Origin: Arthrobacter sp. Soil782
GTDB taxonomy: Bacteria > Actinomycetota > Actinomycetes > Actinomycetales > Micrococcaceae
Direction: 5' to 3'
Assembly (NCBI RefSeq): GCF_001428435.1
Contig: NZ_LMSO01000008.1
Span: 62,001 to 126,000, forward strand
DNA: 64,000 nt
In this document: positions 24,240 through 34,917 of the stretch, one piece after another
How positions within the stretch are numbered: the stretch's first letter is position 1
Layout of the letters: each line of letters starts with the position of its first letter
Notes under the pieces: generated by a model
Told to the model about the DNA's origin: nothing
The model's database searches: none
What the model saw: the letters and a program-made list of their open reading frames with translations, nothing else
Translations under genes and position numbers: made by a program

Positions 24240-25109
24240 CTAGAACAACGCTCCTGCCAGGGATAGGGAATACTGCGCGCGTCCCTCGGAGCTGATCAGG
24301 ACGTAGTCGAAGTCGAACTCGGCCAGCAGCACCTCGGGTGGAACAAGGAAAAGGGCAGTGGCGAGAGCGTCCGCAATCATCGCGTCGCCAGCCAGTACCC
24401 AGGTAGCCACCACTGTATCCACGCATTGCCCGGTTGTGGCATCAAGGACATGGTGCAGGCCGTCCGCCCAGCGGCGGCGGTTGGACGCGGATGCGCACAG
24501 CGCGCGGTCCTGGAGGTCCACCACGCCGATCGCCGAATCAGCGGTGTACGGGTGCTCCAGGGCGACCCGCAGCGGCGTGGGTCCCCGGTGCAGCATGTCC
24601 CCGCCGGCGTCAATGGTGTGCTCCGGGTAGCCGGCGTCGTGCAGTGCTCTGGACACGAGGTCAACGAGTTGTCCTTTACCGGCCGCGCCGACATCCAGGG
24701 TCACCGGGCGCTCGGACCGGATCGTGCTCCCGCTCCACTCGAACTGCTCGTCCCAGACAGCAGCCGGCACAGGGCCGCCGCACGGCACAAAGGAGTAGCC
24801 GGCGTCGTACCCCAGTTGTTCAAGGGACCGTCCCACCAGGGGAGACATGGCGCCATTCGTGAGGCGGTAGAGCATCCGGTAGAGATCGCCCAGCGCCTCA
24901 CCGGACGGCGGAAGGGTGATGCTGCCGCCCCCGGCGAGCGCCGCAACAAGTGAGTCGGGTCGAAAACGGGAGTAGACGGCGTCGTACTGTTCAACGGCAA
25001 GGACGATGACGGCGAGCGCGTCCGCCGACAACTCCGCAGGGGTGTCGATGTGCCAAGCGGTGCCAATGGCGTCGAAGCTGAACCGCTGCCACTGGCCCGC
25101 GGGGCTCAC
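24240..25109 (-). CDS. apbE: ApbE-like FAD:protein FMN transferase
   Basis: 289-aa flavin transferase that attaches FMN from FAD to a Ser/Thr of FMN_bind or NqrB/RnfD proteins in a Mg2+-dependent reaction. Family marks: FDAIGTAWHI at the N-terminus, YDAVYSRFRPDS, the LDVGAAGKGQLVDLV segment (counterpart of DLGGIAKGY), IDAGGDMLHRG and a late ADALATALFLV. The start ATG 25109 overlaps the FMN_bind TGA (ATGA). No signal peptide or lipobox is visible, whereas many ApbE proteins are exported lipoproteins; this copy looks cytosolic, which is odd if its target is exported. The neighbours on both sides are its likely substrate and redox partner. Confidence 0.88.
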   Translation of the reverse strand: MSPAGQWQRFSFDAIGTAWHIDTPAELSADALAVIVLAVEQYDAVYSRFRPDSLVAALAGGGSITLPPSGEALGDLYRMLYRLTNGAMSPLVGRSLEQLGYDAGYSFVPCGGPVPAAVWDEQFEWSGSTIRSERPVTLDVGAAGKGQLVDLVSRALHDAGYPEHTIDAGGDMLHRGPTPLRVALEHPYTADSAIGVVDLQDRALCASASNRRRWADGLHHVLDATTGQCVDTVVATWVLAGDAMIADALATALFLVPPEVLLAEFDFDYVLISSEGRAQYSLSLAGALF

Positions 25110-25570
25110 TGTGCGGCTTCGCCCTTGATCTGCTCGATGGCGTCGCTGAATCCGCCGCTGGTCAGGGATGATCCGGACACTTTGTCAACGTTCAATTCAC
25201 TGAGCGGCATTCCGACGACTTGTTCCGCGATGCCGCTGCTGAATTTGCCCTGGTAGAGCTCCGTGGTGGGATTGCTCGGCATCGGCTCTGTCTGTACGTC
25301 GCTGACACTGCCCGATGCAAGCGTGACCGTTACTCCGATCTCCTCCTCACCACCCGGGGTCTGGTAGGAGCCGGTGGCCGAGTACGTGCCGTCGGCGTAG
25401 TCGCCGGTTGCGGACCCCGCGGTGTCCGGTTCTGCCGCGTTGGCGGCATCCCCACCTGCGCCCGGTGCCGGCGTCGGGCTGGCAGCACAGGCAGCCGACC
25501 CCAGGAGGGAAAGGGCAGCCAGCCCCGTCAGGGCCCAGCGCTGGTATGGCTTTTTTACGGCGGGGGTCAC
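25106..25570 (-). CDS. Exported FMN_bind-domain protein
   Basis: 154-aa secreted or lipid-anchored protein. The signal peptide MTPAVKKPYQRWALTGLAAL ends in GSAAC, a weak lipobox (Ser at -3) with Cys28. A Pro/Gly/Ala-rich linker (about 30-57) follows, then an FMN_bind domain (about 58-150) starting YADGTYSATGSYQTPGG. The FMN-attachment region reads VSGSSLTS (residues 131-138). The usual motif is SGA[S/T]xT, so the Ala is replaced by Ser and the acceptor would be Ser135. GTG start follows AAGGAG by six bases. First gene of the FMN_bind-apbE-reductase operon; it would be the external electron carrier. Confidence 0.82.
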   Translation of the reverse strand: MTPAVKKPYQRWALTGLAALSLLGSAACAASPTPAPGAGGDAANAAEPDTAGSATGDYADGTYSATGSYQTPGGEEEIGVTVTLASGSVSDVQTEPMPSNPTTELYQGKFSSGIAEQVVGMPLSELNVDKVSGSSLTSGGFSDAIEQIKGEAAQ

Positions 25571-25732
25571 AGAATCTCCTTGGTTTCAGACGCAGTTGGG
25601 GGCGGTCTACGCTCGAAGTACAACGCTAGCGAACTTGATTCGGTTCAGTGCGGTCCTCCGGATGGGCCGCGGTGCGGATGAACCCCGAATAAGGCGTCCG
25701 TCACAGAATCCGGGGGATTAGACCCGCGCCGT

Positions 25733-25738
25733 TATGCT
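25733..25738 (+). promoter_or_regulatory. -10 element of the argS-lysA promoter (leaderless)
   Basis: TATGCT, six bases before the GTG at 25745. No ribosome site precedes the GTG, and a nearby ATG (25741) is out of frame, so initiation on a leaderless transcript fits best. Confidence 0.6.
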
Positions 25739-25744
25739 GGATGA

Positions 25745-27385
25745 GTGACTCCCGAAGAACTCTCCTCCGCAATCTCTTCATGCCTGAAAGACGCCGTAGC
25801 CGCCGGCGAGATCGATGTGGAGCTGCCCTCGGACGTGCGGGTTGAGCGGCCCAAGAGCCGCGAGCATGGGGACTGGGCCACCAATATCGCGCTGCAGCTG
25901 TCGAAGAAGGCCGGAATGAACCCGCGCGCGTTTGCGGAACTCCTCAAGGGCCGCCTGGAGGGGCTCGACGGCGTTGCTTCTGTGGAGATCGCGGGTCCGG
26001 GGTTCCTCAACATCCGTGTCGACGCCGCTGCAGCCGGGGAATTGGCCCGGAGCATCGTTGAGGCGGGCACGGTTTACGGCACCAACGCCGCGCTCGCAGG
26101 CCACGTGATCAACATGGAGTTTGTCTCCGCGAACCCCACCGGACCCCTGCATCTGGCCCACACCCGCTGGGCTGCCCTCGGTGACTCCCTTGCGCGCGTG
26201 CTGATCGCGAGCGGTGCGGAGGTCACCAAGGAGTACTACATCAACGATGCCGGTACCCAGATGAACAACTTTGCCGCGTCCGTGCTGGCTTCCGTCAAGG
26301 GCCGGCCGACGCCGGAGGGTGGCTACCCGGGTGAGTACATTACCGACCTCGGACGCACCGTGCTCGCTGAGCGCCCCGAGGTCGCGGACCTGCCCGACGA
26401 CGAAGCGTTGCCTGTGATCCGGGACATTGCTTACCGCGCGCAGATGGATGACATCAAGGAGACCCTGGCGGCCTTCCGTGTCCACTTCGATGTCTACTTC
26501 TCCGAAACAGGTCTGCACTCCGGCGGAGCTGTGGAACAGGCCGTGGACCGGTTGCGCGAGCAGGGCCACGTGTTCGACGACGGCGGTGCGGTCTGGCTGC
26601 GCACCACCGATTTTGGCGATGACAAGGACCGCGTCCTCATCCGCGCCAACGGCGAGCCGACGTACTTCGCTTCAGATGCCGCGTACTACCTTTCAAAGAA
26701 GGACCGCGGTTTCACCGAGAAGATCTATCTGCTCGGTGCCGATCACCACGGTTACATCGGCCGCCTGAAGGCCATCGCCGCCTGCGCCGGAGACAACATG
26801 GACACCAATATCGAGGTGCTCATCGGACAGATGGTTTCGGTGAATGGTGCCCGGCTGTCCAAGCGCGCCGGAAACATCATTGAACTCCGCGATCTCCTCG
26901 ACTGGCTGGGAGCGGACGCGCTGCGGTACTCGCTCGGCAGGTCTCCCGCTGATTCGGCGATGTCCCTGGATCCGGAGCTGCTGAAGAAGAACACCAACGA
27001 AAACCCGGTGTTCTACGTGCAGTACGCCCACGCCCGAACCTGCGCCGTGGCACGCAACGCTGCCGCCGCCGGAGTTGACCGCTCGGCGTTTGACGCCGGT
27101 GCTCTCGACCAGCCGGCGGACAGCGAGCTGCTTGCCCACCTCGGTTCCTATCCGGCCGTTGTGGCGCAGGCCGCGAAGTTCCGTGAGCCGCATCGGGTTG
27201 CACGGCATCTCGAGGTCATTGCCGGTGCGTATCACCGCTGGTATGACGCCTGCCGCGTGACGCCTTTGGGCGATGAGCCGGTCACTGACACCAACCGCAC
27301 CCGGCTCTGGCTGAATGACGCCGTGACGCAGGTGCTCGCCAACGGCCTCGATCTGCTGGGCGTCTCCGCGCCGGAACGGATGTAG
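25745..27385 (+). CDS. argS: Arginyl-tRNA synthetase
   Basis: 546-aa class I aminoacyl-tRNA synthetase, which charges tRNA-Arg with arginine using ATP. The HIGH-like motif is HLAH in SANPTGPLHLAHTRWAALGD (about residues 133-141). The KMSKS-like motif is RLSKRAGN, with the anticodon-binding alpha-helical DALR domain after it. An N-terminal tRNA-binding ArgN domain occupies about residues 1-100. The GTG start with a TATGCT hexamer six bases before it implies a leaderless message. lysA follows after one base, as in the argS-lysA operons of Corynebacterium and Mycobacterium. The window also has a tRNA-Arg gene about 3 kb upstream. Confidence 0.97.
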   Translation: MTPEELSSAISSCLKDAVAAGEIDVELPSDVRVERPKSREHGDWATNIALQLSKKAGMNPRAFAELLKGRLEGLDGVASVEIAGPGFLNIRVDAAAAGELARSIVEAGTVYGTNAALAGHVINMEFVSANPTGPLHLAHTRWAALGDSLARVLIASGAEVTKEYYINDAGTQMNNFAASVLASVKGRPTPEGGYPGEYITDLGRTVLAERPEVADLPDDEALPVIRDIAYRAQMDDIKETLAAFRVHFDVYFSETGLHSGGAVEQAVDRLREQGHVFDDGGAVWLRTTDFGDDKDRVLIRANGEPTYFASDAAYYLSKKDRGFTEKIYLLGADHHGYIGRLKAIAACAGDNMDTNIEVLIGQMVSVNGARLSKRAGNIIELRDLLDWLGADALRYSLGRSPADSAMSLDPELLKKNTNENPVFYVQYAHARTCAVARNAAAAGVDRSAFDAGALDQPADSELLAHLGSYPAVVAQAAKFREPHRVARHLEVIAGAYHRWYDACRVTPLGDEPVTDTNRTRLWLNDAVTQVLANGLDLLGVSAPERM

Positions 27386-27386
27386 C

Positions 27387-28847
27387 GTGCCCGCCTCACC
27401 TCTGGCTCCCGGCTGGCTTACCTACCCGGCTGACGCCAACGAGCTCAACCCGGCGTTGTGGGCATCCACGGTCACCAGGACGCGAAGCGGCGCCGTGTCC
27501 GTGGACGGTGTTTCTGTGACCGAACTCGCTGAGAAGTTCGGCACCCCTGTGTACGTGGTCTCGGAAACAGATTTCCGCACCCGGGCAAGGAATTTCCGGG
27601 AGGCGTTCAACGCTGCGTTCCGCGACCTGTGCGGGGGAGTAGACGTCTACTACGCGGGCAAATCGTTCCTCTGTTCGGAGGTGGCCCACTGGGTATCGGA
27701 GGAGGGCCTGCGCCTGGACACCGCGTCCGGCGGTGAGATGGCGGTCGCGCTCCGCGCGGGCCTGCAGGGACGCCAACTCGCGCTGCACGGCAATAACAAA
27801 TCCGACGCCGAGCTGAACCGTGCGCTCGATCTCGAGGTCGGCCGCATCGTGGTTGACAGCCTCGATGAGCTGCAGCGGGTCGGCGCGCTCGCCCAGGCCC
27901 GCGGCGCCACCGCGAATGTCATGCTCCGGCTCACTCCAGGCGTGCACGCGCACACGCATGAATTCATTGCCACCGCGCACGAAGACCAGAAGTTCGGGCT
28001 GTCGCTGGCGCCGTCGTCGTCGGGCACGGAATCACCAGCGGCGCAAGCCGTAGCTGCGGCACTGGACCACCCATGCATCCGCCTGCTCGGAGTGCACAGC
28101 CATATCGGGTCGCAGATCTTCGAGTCCGCAGGGTTCGAGCTGGCGGCGCGCCGCCTCCTGGGCTTCCTCGCCGAGGTCCGGGACCGTCACGGCGTCGAAC
28201 TGAAGGAACTCGATCTGGGCGGGGGCTACGGCATCGCCTACACCGAGGAAGACACCCCGCGCTCACCCGCAGCCATCGCCCAGGCAATGGCCGCCGTCGT
28301 CGGTGAGGCGTGCGCTGCGCACGGTCTGCGGGCGCCGCGGATCTCGATCGAGCCCGGCCGCGCCATCGCGGGACCAAGCACCTTCACCCTGTATACCGCC
28401 GGCACCACCAAGACGGTGCAGGCGGACGTCGACGGCGCCTCCCACCCCCGCCGCTACGTCTCAGTTGACGGCGGAATGAGTGACAACGCTCGCCCGGTGC
28501 TGTACGACGCCGACTACTCGGCTGTGGTTGCCTCACGCACCTCCGCCGCGGAGCCGGTGCTCTCGCGCGTTGTCGGGAAGCACTGCGAAAGCGGTGACAT
28601 CGTGGTGCGCAGCGTCTACCTGCCCGGCGACACCACGCATGGGGACCTGCTTGCGGTGCCGGGAACAGGCGCCTACTGCTGGTCGCTGGCCAGTAACTAC
28701 AACTACCTCACCCGCCCGCCTGTGGTTGCAGTGAAGGACGGCGAAGCACGCATCATCGTCCGCGGCGAAACCGAAGAAGACCTCCTCTCGCGCGACGTGC
28801 TGCGCGGGACGGGAAACGACCGAGCAACTCTGGAAGCAGGAGCCTGA
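27387..28847 (+). CDS. lysA: Diaminopimelate decarboxylase
   Basis: 486-aa fold-type III PLP enzyme making lysine from meso-diaminopimelate, the last step of lysine synthesis. The PLP lysine is Lys92 in VYYAGKSFL. Other motifs: LHGNNKSDAEL, GVHSHIGSQI, LGGGYGI and SIEPGRAIAG. The C-terminal beta domain has the C-E-S-G motif (GKHCESGDIV) that contributes to the dimeric active site. It starts with GTG one base after the argS stop, so it is translationally coupled. In coryneform bacteria argS-lysA expression responds to arginine and lysine; whether that holds here is not visible. Confidence 0.97.
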   Translation: MPASPLAPGWLTYPADANELNPALWASTVTRTRSGAVSVDGVSVTELAEKFGTPVYVVSETDFRTRARNFREAFNAAFRDLCGGVDVYYAGKSFLCSEVAHWVSEEGLRLDTASGGEMAVALRAGLQGRQLALHGNNKSDAELNRALDLEVGRIVVDSLDELQRVGALAQARGATANVMLRLTPGVHAHTHEFIATAHEDQKFGLSLAPSSSGTESPAAQAVAAALDHPCIRLLGVHSHIGSQIFESAGFELAARRLLGFLAEVRDRHGVELKELDLGGGYGIAYTEEDTPRSPAAIAQAMAAVVGEACAAHGLRAPRISIEPGRAIAGPSTFTLYTAGTTKTVQADVDGASHPRRYVSVDGGMSDNARPVLYDADYSAVVASRTSAAEPVLSRVVGKHCESGDIVVRSVYLPGDTTHGDLLAVPGTGAYCWSLASNYNYLTRPPVVAVKDGEARIIVRGETEEDLLSRDVLRGTGNDRATLEAGA

Positions 28848-28855
28848 TCGACTTG

Positions 28856-30190
28856 ATGAATGCCCCCCACACCACCGTTTCCGAGGGCACACTGCGTGTG
28901 GCCCTGCTGGGCTGCGGAAACGTCGGTTCGCAGGTTGCGCGGATCCTCCTCGAGGACGCCGACAACCTGGCCGCCCGCATTGGTGCGCGCCTGGAGCTCA
29001 CCGGCATTGCGGTGCGATCCATCGACGCACCCCGTGAGGCCGAGCTCCCCAGAGAGCTGTTCACCACTGATGCGGAATCCCTGGTGGAGGGAGCGGACAT
29101 CGTCATTGAGCTCATGGGCGGAATTGAACCGGCCCGCACCCTGATCCTGCGGGCGATCGACCACGGAGCCACCGTGGTCACCGGCAACAAGGCACTGCTC
29201 GCCCAGGACGGGCCCACCCTCTACGAGCGCGCCGACGCGGCGCACGTCCAGCTGTCCTACGAGGCCGCCGTCGCCGGAGCCATTCCCATTCTCCGCCCGA
29301 TCCGCGACAGCCTCTCGGGAGACCGCATCACGCGCGTCCTCGGTATTGTCAACGGGACCACGAACTACATCCTGGACCAGATGGACTCCACCGGTGCCCA
29401 GTTCGCCGATGCACTGGCCGACGCGCAGCGCCTCGGTTACGCCGAGGCCGATCCCACAGCGGACATCGAGGGACATGACGCCGCGGCCAAAGCGGCGATC
29501 CTCGCCTCCCTGTCCTTCCACACGCGCTTCGCGCTGGAAAACGTGCACTGCCAGGGCATCACCTCCGTCTCGGCTGAGGACATCTCCGCGGCCAAGGACG
29601 CCGGCTACGTCATCAAACTGCTCGCCATTGCGGAGCTGCTGAAGGATGAAGCGGGCGACGACGGCGTCAGCGTCCGCGTGCACCCCACCCTCCTGCCGCG
29701 TGAACATCCACTCGCCGCGGTGCGCGGAGCGTTCAACGCGGTCTTCGTCGAAGCGGAGAACGCCGGCGAGCTCATGTTCTATGGCCAGGGAGCCGGCGGA
29801 ACACCGACCGCCTCCGCCGTCCTCGGAGATGTGGTCAGCGCCGCCCGCCGTATGGTGCTTGGCGGCCCGGGCCGAACCGAAACAACGACGGGCCACGTCC
29901 CTGCGCTCAGCATCGACATGGTGAATACGAGCTATTACATCGGCCTGGACGTGGCGGACCAGCCCGGCGTGCTCGCTCGGATCGCGCAACTCTTCGCCGA
30001 GCACGGCGTCTCGATCGAGACCATGCGGCAGACTATCCACCCGGCAAACGACGGCGGGGCGGCGAGCGCGGAACTGCGCATCGTCACACACCGGGCCACC
30101 GAATCTGCGCTGGCAACAACTGTGAAACATATCCAGGACCTGGACGTCATCAATGCAGTGACCTCCGTCCTCCGAGTAGAGGGACTCTGA
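28856..30190 (+). CDS. hom: Homoserine dehydrogenase
   Basis: 444-aa NAD(P)H-dependent enzyme reducing aspartate semialdehyde to homoserine. N-terminal Rossmann motif [15 protein letters not shown], catalytic domain with [15 protein letters not shown] and [11 protein letters not shown], and a C-terminal ACT domain (from about residue 355, [17 protein letters not shown]) for threonine feedback. ATG 28856 is preferred to an adjacent TTG at 28853; AGGAG lies at 28838-28842. The gap from lysA is only eight bases, and the stop overlaps the thrC start by one base (TGATG). It feeds threonine, isoleucine and methionine synthesis. Confidence 0.96.
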   Translation: MNAPHTTVSEGTLRVALLGCGNVGSQVARILLEDADNLAARIGARLELTGIAVRSIDAPREAELPRELFTTDAESLVEGADIVIELMGGIEPARTLILRAIDHGATVVTGNKALLAQDGPTLYERADAAHVQLSYEAAVAGAIPILRPIRDSLSGDRITRVLGIVNGTTNYILDQMDSTGAQFADALADAQRLGYAEADPTADIEGHDAAAKAAILASLSFHTRFALENVHCQGITSVSAEDISAAKDAGYVIKLLAIAELLKDEAGDDGVSVRVHPTLLPREHPLAAVRGAFNAVFVEAENAGELMFYGQGAGGTPTASAVLGDVVSAARRMVLGGPGRTETTTGHVPALSIDMVNTSYYIGLDVADQPGVLARIAQLFAEHGVSIETMRQTIHPANDGGAASAELRIVTHRATESALATTVKHIQDLDVINAVTSVLRVEGL

Positions 30191-31320
30191 TGGCTCACCA
30201 ATGGCGCGGGGTAATCCGCGAGTACGCTGACCGTTTGCCGGTGACGGAGTCCACGCGCGTGATCACGCTGGGTGAAGGCGGAACGCCGCTGGTGCACGCA
30301 CCGGCGTTGTCGGAGCTCACCGGTTGCAGCGTGTACCTGAAGGTCGAGGGGATGAACCCGACCGGTTCCTTCAAGGACCGGGGCATGACCATGGCCATCA
30401 CCGCGGCTGTTGAAGCCGGAGCGAAGGCCGTCGTGTGCGCCTCCACGGGCAACACTTCGGCCTCCGCTGCGGCTTACGCAACGCAGGCCGGTCTGACCTG
30501 CGCGGTATTGGTGCCGGACGGCAAGATCGCCATGGGCAAACTCAGCCAGGCCATAGCCCACGGCGCAGAGCTGTTGCAGGTGCACGGCAACTTCGACAAC
30601 TGCCTCGATGTGGCCCGGAAACTGGCGGAGTCCTACCCGGTGTTCCTCGTGAATTCCGTGAACCCTGCCCGCATCGAGGGCCAGAAGACAGCCGCCTTCG
30701 AGGTTGTTGATTCCCTTGGTGACGCCCCCGACTATCACCTGCTGCCTGTGGGCAATGCGGGAAACATCACCGCCTACTGGAAGGGCTATAAGGAGTACTC
30801 GCAGCCCTATACCTCTCCCACAGCAGGGGAATTGCCTGCGGTATCGACTCGCACCCCCATCATGTGGGGCTTCCAGGCCGAAGGGGCATCGCCGCTTGTG
30901 AAGGGCTACCCCGTGACTGAGCCGGACACCATCGCCACCGCCATCCGCATCGGCAATCCGGCGTCCTGGGACCAGGCCATCACCGCGCGGGATGAATCGG
31001 GCGGGCTCATCGAGGCGGTGACCGATGAGGAGATCCTCGAAGCGCACCGCTGGCTTTCATCCCGTGAGGGCGTCTTCGTGGAACCGGCGTCAGCCGCCGG
31101 CGTTGCGGGCCTGATCAAGAAGCACGTAGCCGGAGACGTCCCGGAGGGCAAGACCATCGTCATTACAGTCACGGGGCATGGCCTCAAGGACCCGCAGTGG
31201 GCGCTCAAGGCGGCGGACGGTTCCGACGTCGAGCCCACCAAGGTCGACTTCGACGTCGTCAGCGTTGCAGGCGCGCTGGGCCTGGCGGACTCGCACGTGG
31301 GCCAGCCGGCAGATGCTTAG
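30190..31320 (+). CDS. thrC: Threonine synthase
   Basis: 376-aa PLP enzyme converting O-phosphohomoserine to threonine. The Schiff-base lysine is Lys62 in [11 protein letters not shown]. The phosphate-binding segment [14 protein letters not shown] and the glycine-rich [13 protein letters not shown] follow. Length and motifs match the short bacterial class. The ATG shares its A with the hom TGA, and the gene's 3' end closely abuts thrB, giving the hom-thrC-thrB order known from Corynebacterium and Mycobacterium. Confidence 0.96.
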   Translation: MAHQWRGVIREYADRLPVTESTRVITLGEGGTPLVHAPALSELTGCSVYLKVEGMNPTGSFKDRGMTMAITAAVEAGAKAVVCASTGNTSASAAAYATQAGLTCAVLVPDGKIAMGKLSQAIAHGAELLQVHGNFDNCLDVARKLAESYPVFLVNSVNPARIEGQKTAAFEVVDSLGDAPDYHLLPVGNAGNITAYWKGYKEYSQPYTSPTAGELPAVSTRTPIMWGFQAEGASPLVKGYPVTEPDTIATAIRIGNPASWDQAITARDESGGLIEAVTDEEILEAHRWLSSREGVFVEPASAAGVAGLIKKHVAGDVPEGKTIVITVTGHGLKDPQWALKAADGSDVEPTKVDFDVVSVAGALGLADSHVGQPADA

Positions 31321-31333
31321 CGGAGCGCCGGCC

Positions 31334-32284
31334 ATGACTGAGGCCGTGGTGGCGTCCGGGCAGGAGGTATCGGTAGAAGTTCCCGCAACCAGCGCTAACC
31401 TCGGCCCGGGTTTCGACAGCCTCGGGCTGGCCGTGACGCTCTACGATTCCATCCGTGTCCGGACCACCGAAACCGGCACAACGGCGGTGACCGTCACCGG
31501 GGAAGGCGAAGAGTCCCTGCCGCGGGACGAAACGCATCTGGTCGCAGCAACCATCCTCGGCACGCTGGAGCGCGCAGGGTTCGCCAGCCCCGGTCTGGAG
31601 ATCGAGACGCGGAACGTGATTCCCCATGGCAGGGGCCTCGGGTCTTCGGCAGCGGCAATCGTCTCCTCCGTTTTGGCGGCCAACGCGATTCTTCCCGAGT
31701 CCGCCCGGATGGATGCGCGCGCTGTGCTGCAACTGTGCTCCACGCTCGAGGGGCACCCGGACAATGTGGCACCGGCGCTGCTGGGTTCACTCGCGGTCTC
31801 GTGGGAAACCGGTCGTGCCTACCAGAGCACCATCCTCCCTGTGCATCCTGATGTAGTGCCTGTTGTCGCCATTCCAGCCAGCGAACTGTCGACAGAGGCA
31901 GCGCGTGCCCTGTTGCCCGCTTCCGTACCGCATAACAGCGCGTCATCCAACGCCGGCCGCGCCGCCCTGCTGGTGCACGCCATGACACACTCGCCGGAAT
32001 TTCTCTTTGACGGGACCAGGGACCTGCTGCATCAGGATTACCGCGCCCAGGCCATGCTGCACAGTGCCACACTGATGCGGGCATTGCGATCCGAGGGCTT
32101 CGCCTCGGTGATCTCCGGCGCCGGGCCTACGGTAATGACGCTTGCCGTGGGGGAGGAGCAGGCAGCCGCGGTCATCGAGGCGGTCCAGCGCATCGTCCTC
32201 GGTGCGGATGAGGGTATTGACTGGCGTGTTCTACGGCTGAACGTGGACACAGAAGGTGCTAAAGTGAAGGTGCACCAACGGTAA
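31334..32284 (+). CDS. thrB: Homoserine kinase
   Basis: 316-aa GHMP-family kinase that phosphorylates homoserine to supply threonine synthase. The family motifs are VPATSANLGPGFDSLGLAV at the N-terminus, the ATP-binding IPHGRGLGSSAAAIVS, and a C-terminal ISGAGPTVMTLA. ATG 31334 is chosen because GGAG (31322-31325) is eight bases upstream; ATG 31313, inside thrC, would add seven residues. The longer frame back to 31178 is thrC shadow. It completes the threonine branch encoded from hom onward. Confidence 0.95.
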   Translation: MTEAVVASGQEVSVEVPATSANLGPGFDSLGLAVTLYDSIRVRTTETGTTAVTVTGEGEESLPRDETHLVAATILGTLERAGFASPGLEIETRNVIPHGRGLGSSAAAIVSSVLAANAILPESARMDARAVLQLCSTLEGHPDNVAPALLGSLAVSWETGRAYQSTILPVHPDVVPVVAIPASELSTEAARALLPASVPHNSASSNAGRAALLVHAMTHSPEFLFDGTRDLLHQDYRAQAMLHSATLMRALRSEGFASVISGAGPTVMTLAVGEEQAAAVIEAVQRIVLGADEGIDWRVLRLNVDTEGAKVKVHQR

Positions 32285-32634
32285 TTGCCTGCTTGAATCG
32301 TTGACGTTCATGACTCACCGATCTTACGAAGACAGTTCCGTATTCAGATGTGCTTCTGTTGATCTGGCCGTCATCTTTGTGACCGTCGTGAAACTGCCTG
32401 TGTGTCAGCAGTGGCTCAATCTCAGGTGTACCTCCCAGAACCTGATGCGGCAGTACGTCACATCGTGACGGCTACGCACTGGGGCTCGAGGTCTCCAGCA
32501 CGCTCGGCCACGCCGGAAAGCATCCGGCCAGCACCGAAACCTTAGCTTCCAACTCTTCTGACTTGGCGGCGGGCAAACCAAAACCGCGATCCACATCAGA
32601 GATGGATCGCCCGACGAGGGGGAAGGAATCCTTC
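32285..32634 (+). promoter_or_regulatory. 350-nt leader and promoter region of rho
   Basis: No gene. A TTGACG hexamer at 32301-32306 is a good -35 candidate, though the -10 about 17-18 bases on (TTACGA region) is poor. Two tight hairpins lie in the putative leader: CGTCAC/GTGACG (32456-32461 with 32465-32470) and GCCGGA/TCCGGC (32512-32517 with 32523-32528). A long untranslated leader is consistent with autogenous rho attenuation, known in enterobacteria, but not shown here. Confidence 0.45.
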
Positions 32635-34815
<2,181 letters not shown>

Positions 34816-34821
34816 TTGAGT

Positions 34822-34861
34822 AGCCGTTCGAGACATGCCTGCCGGCATGTCTCGAACGGCT
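34822..34861 (+). terminator. Hairpin terminator after rho
   Basis: Perfect 18-bp inverted repeat AGCCGTTCGAGACATGCC / GGCATGTCTCGAACGGCT (34822-34839 and 34844-34861) with a TGCC tetraloop. It begins seven bases after the rho stop and is followed by only TT. A very stable terminator or 3'-end stabiliser, separating the thr-rho unit from prfA. Confidence 0.85.
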
Positions 34862-34917
34862 TTGCGCGTTAAGCCACCCACCACCGCTCGAATCCGATAC
34901 TGAAGGTTGTGTCCGCC

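Noticed and set aside
28703-30130. 475-codon open frame on the minus strand opposite hom
   Set aside because: Shadow of hom in a high-GC genome. Its protein is His/Asp/Gly-rich without folds or a ribosome site, while the plus strand has unmistakable enzyme motifs.
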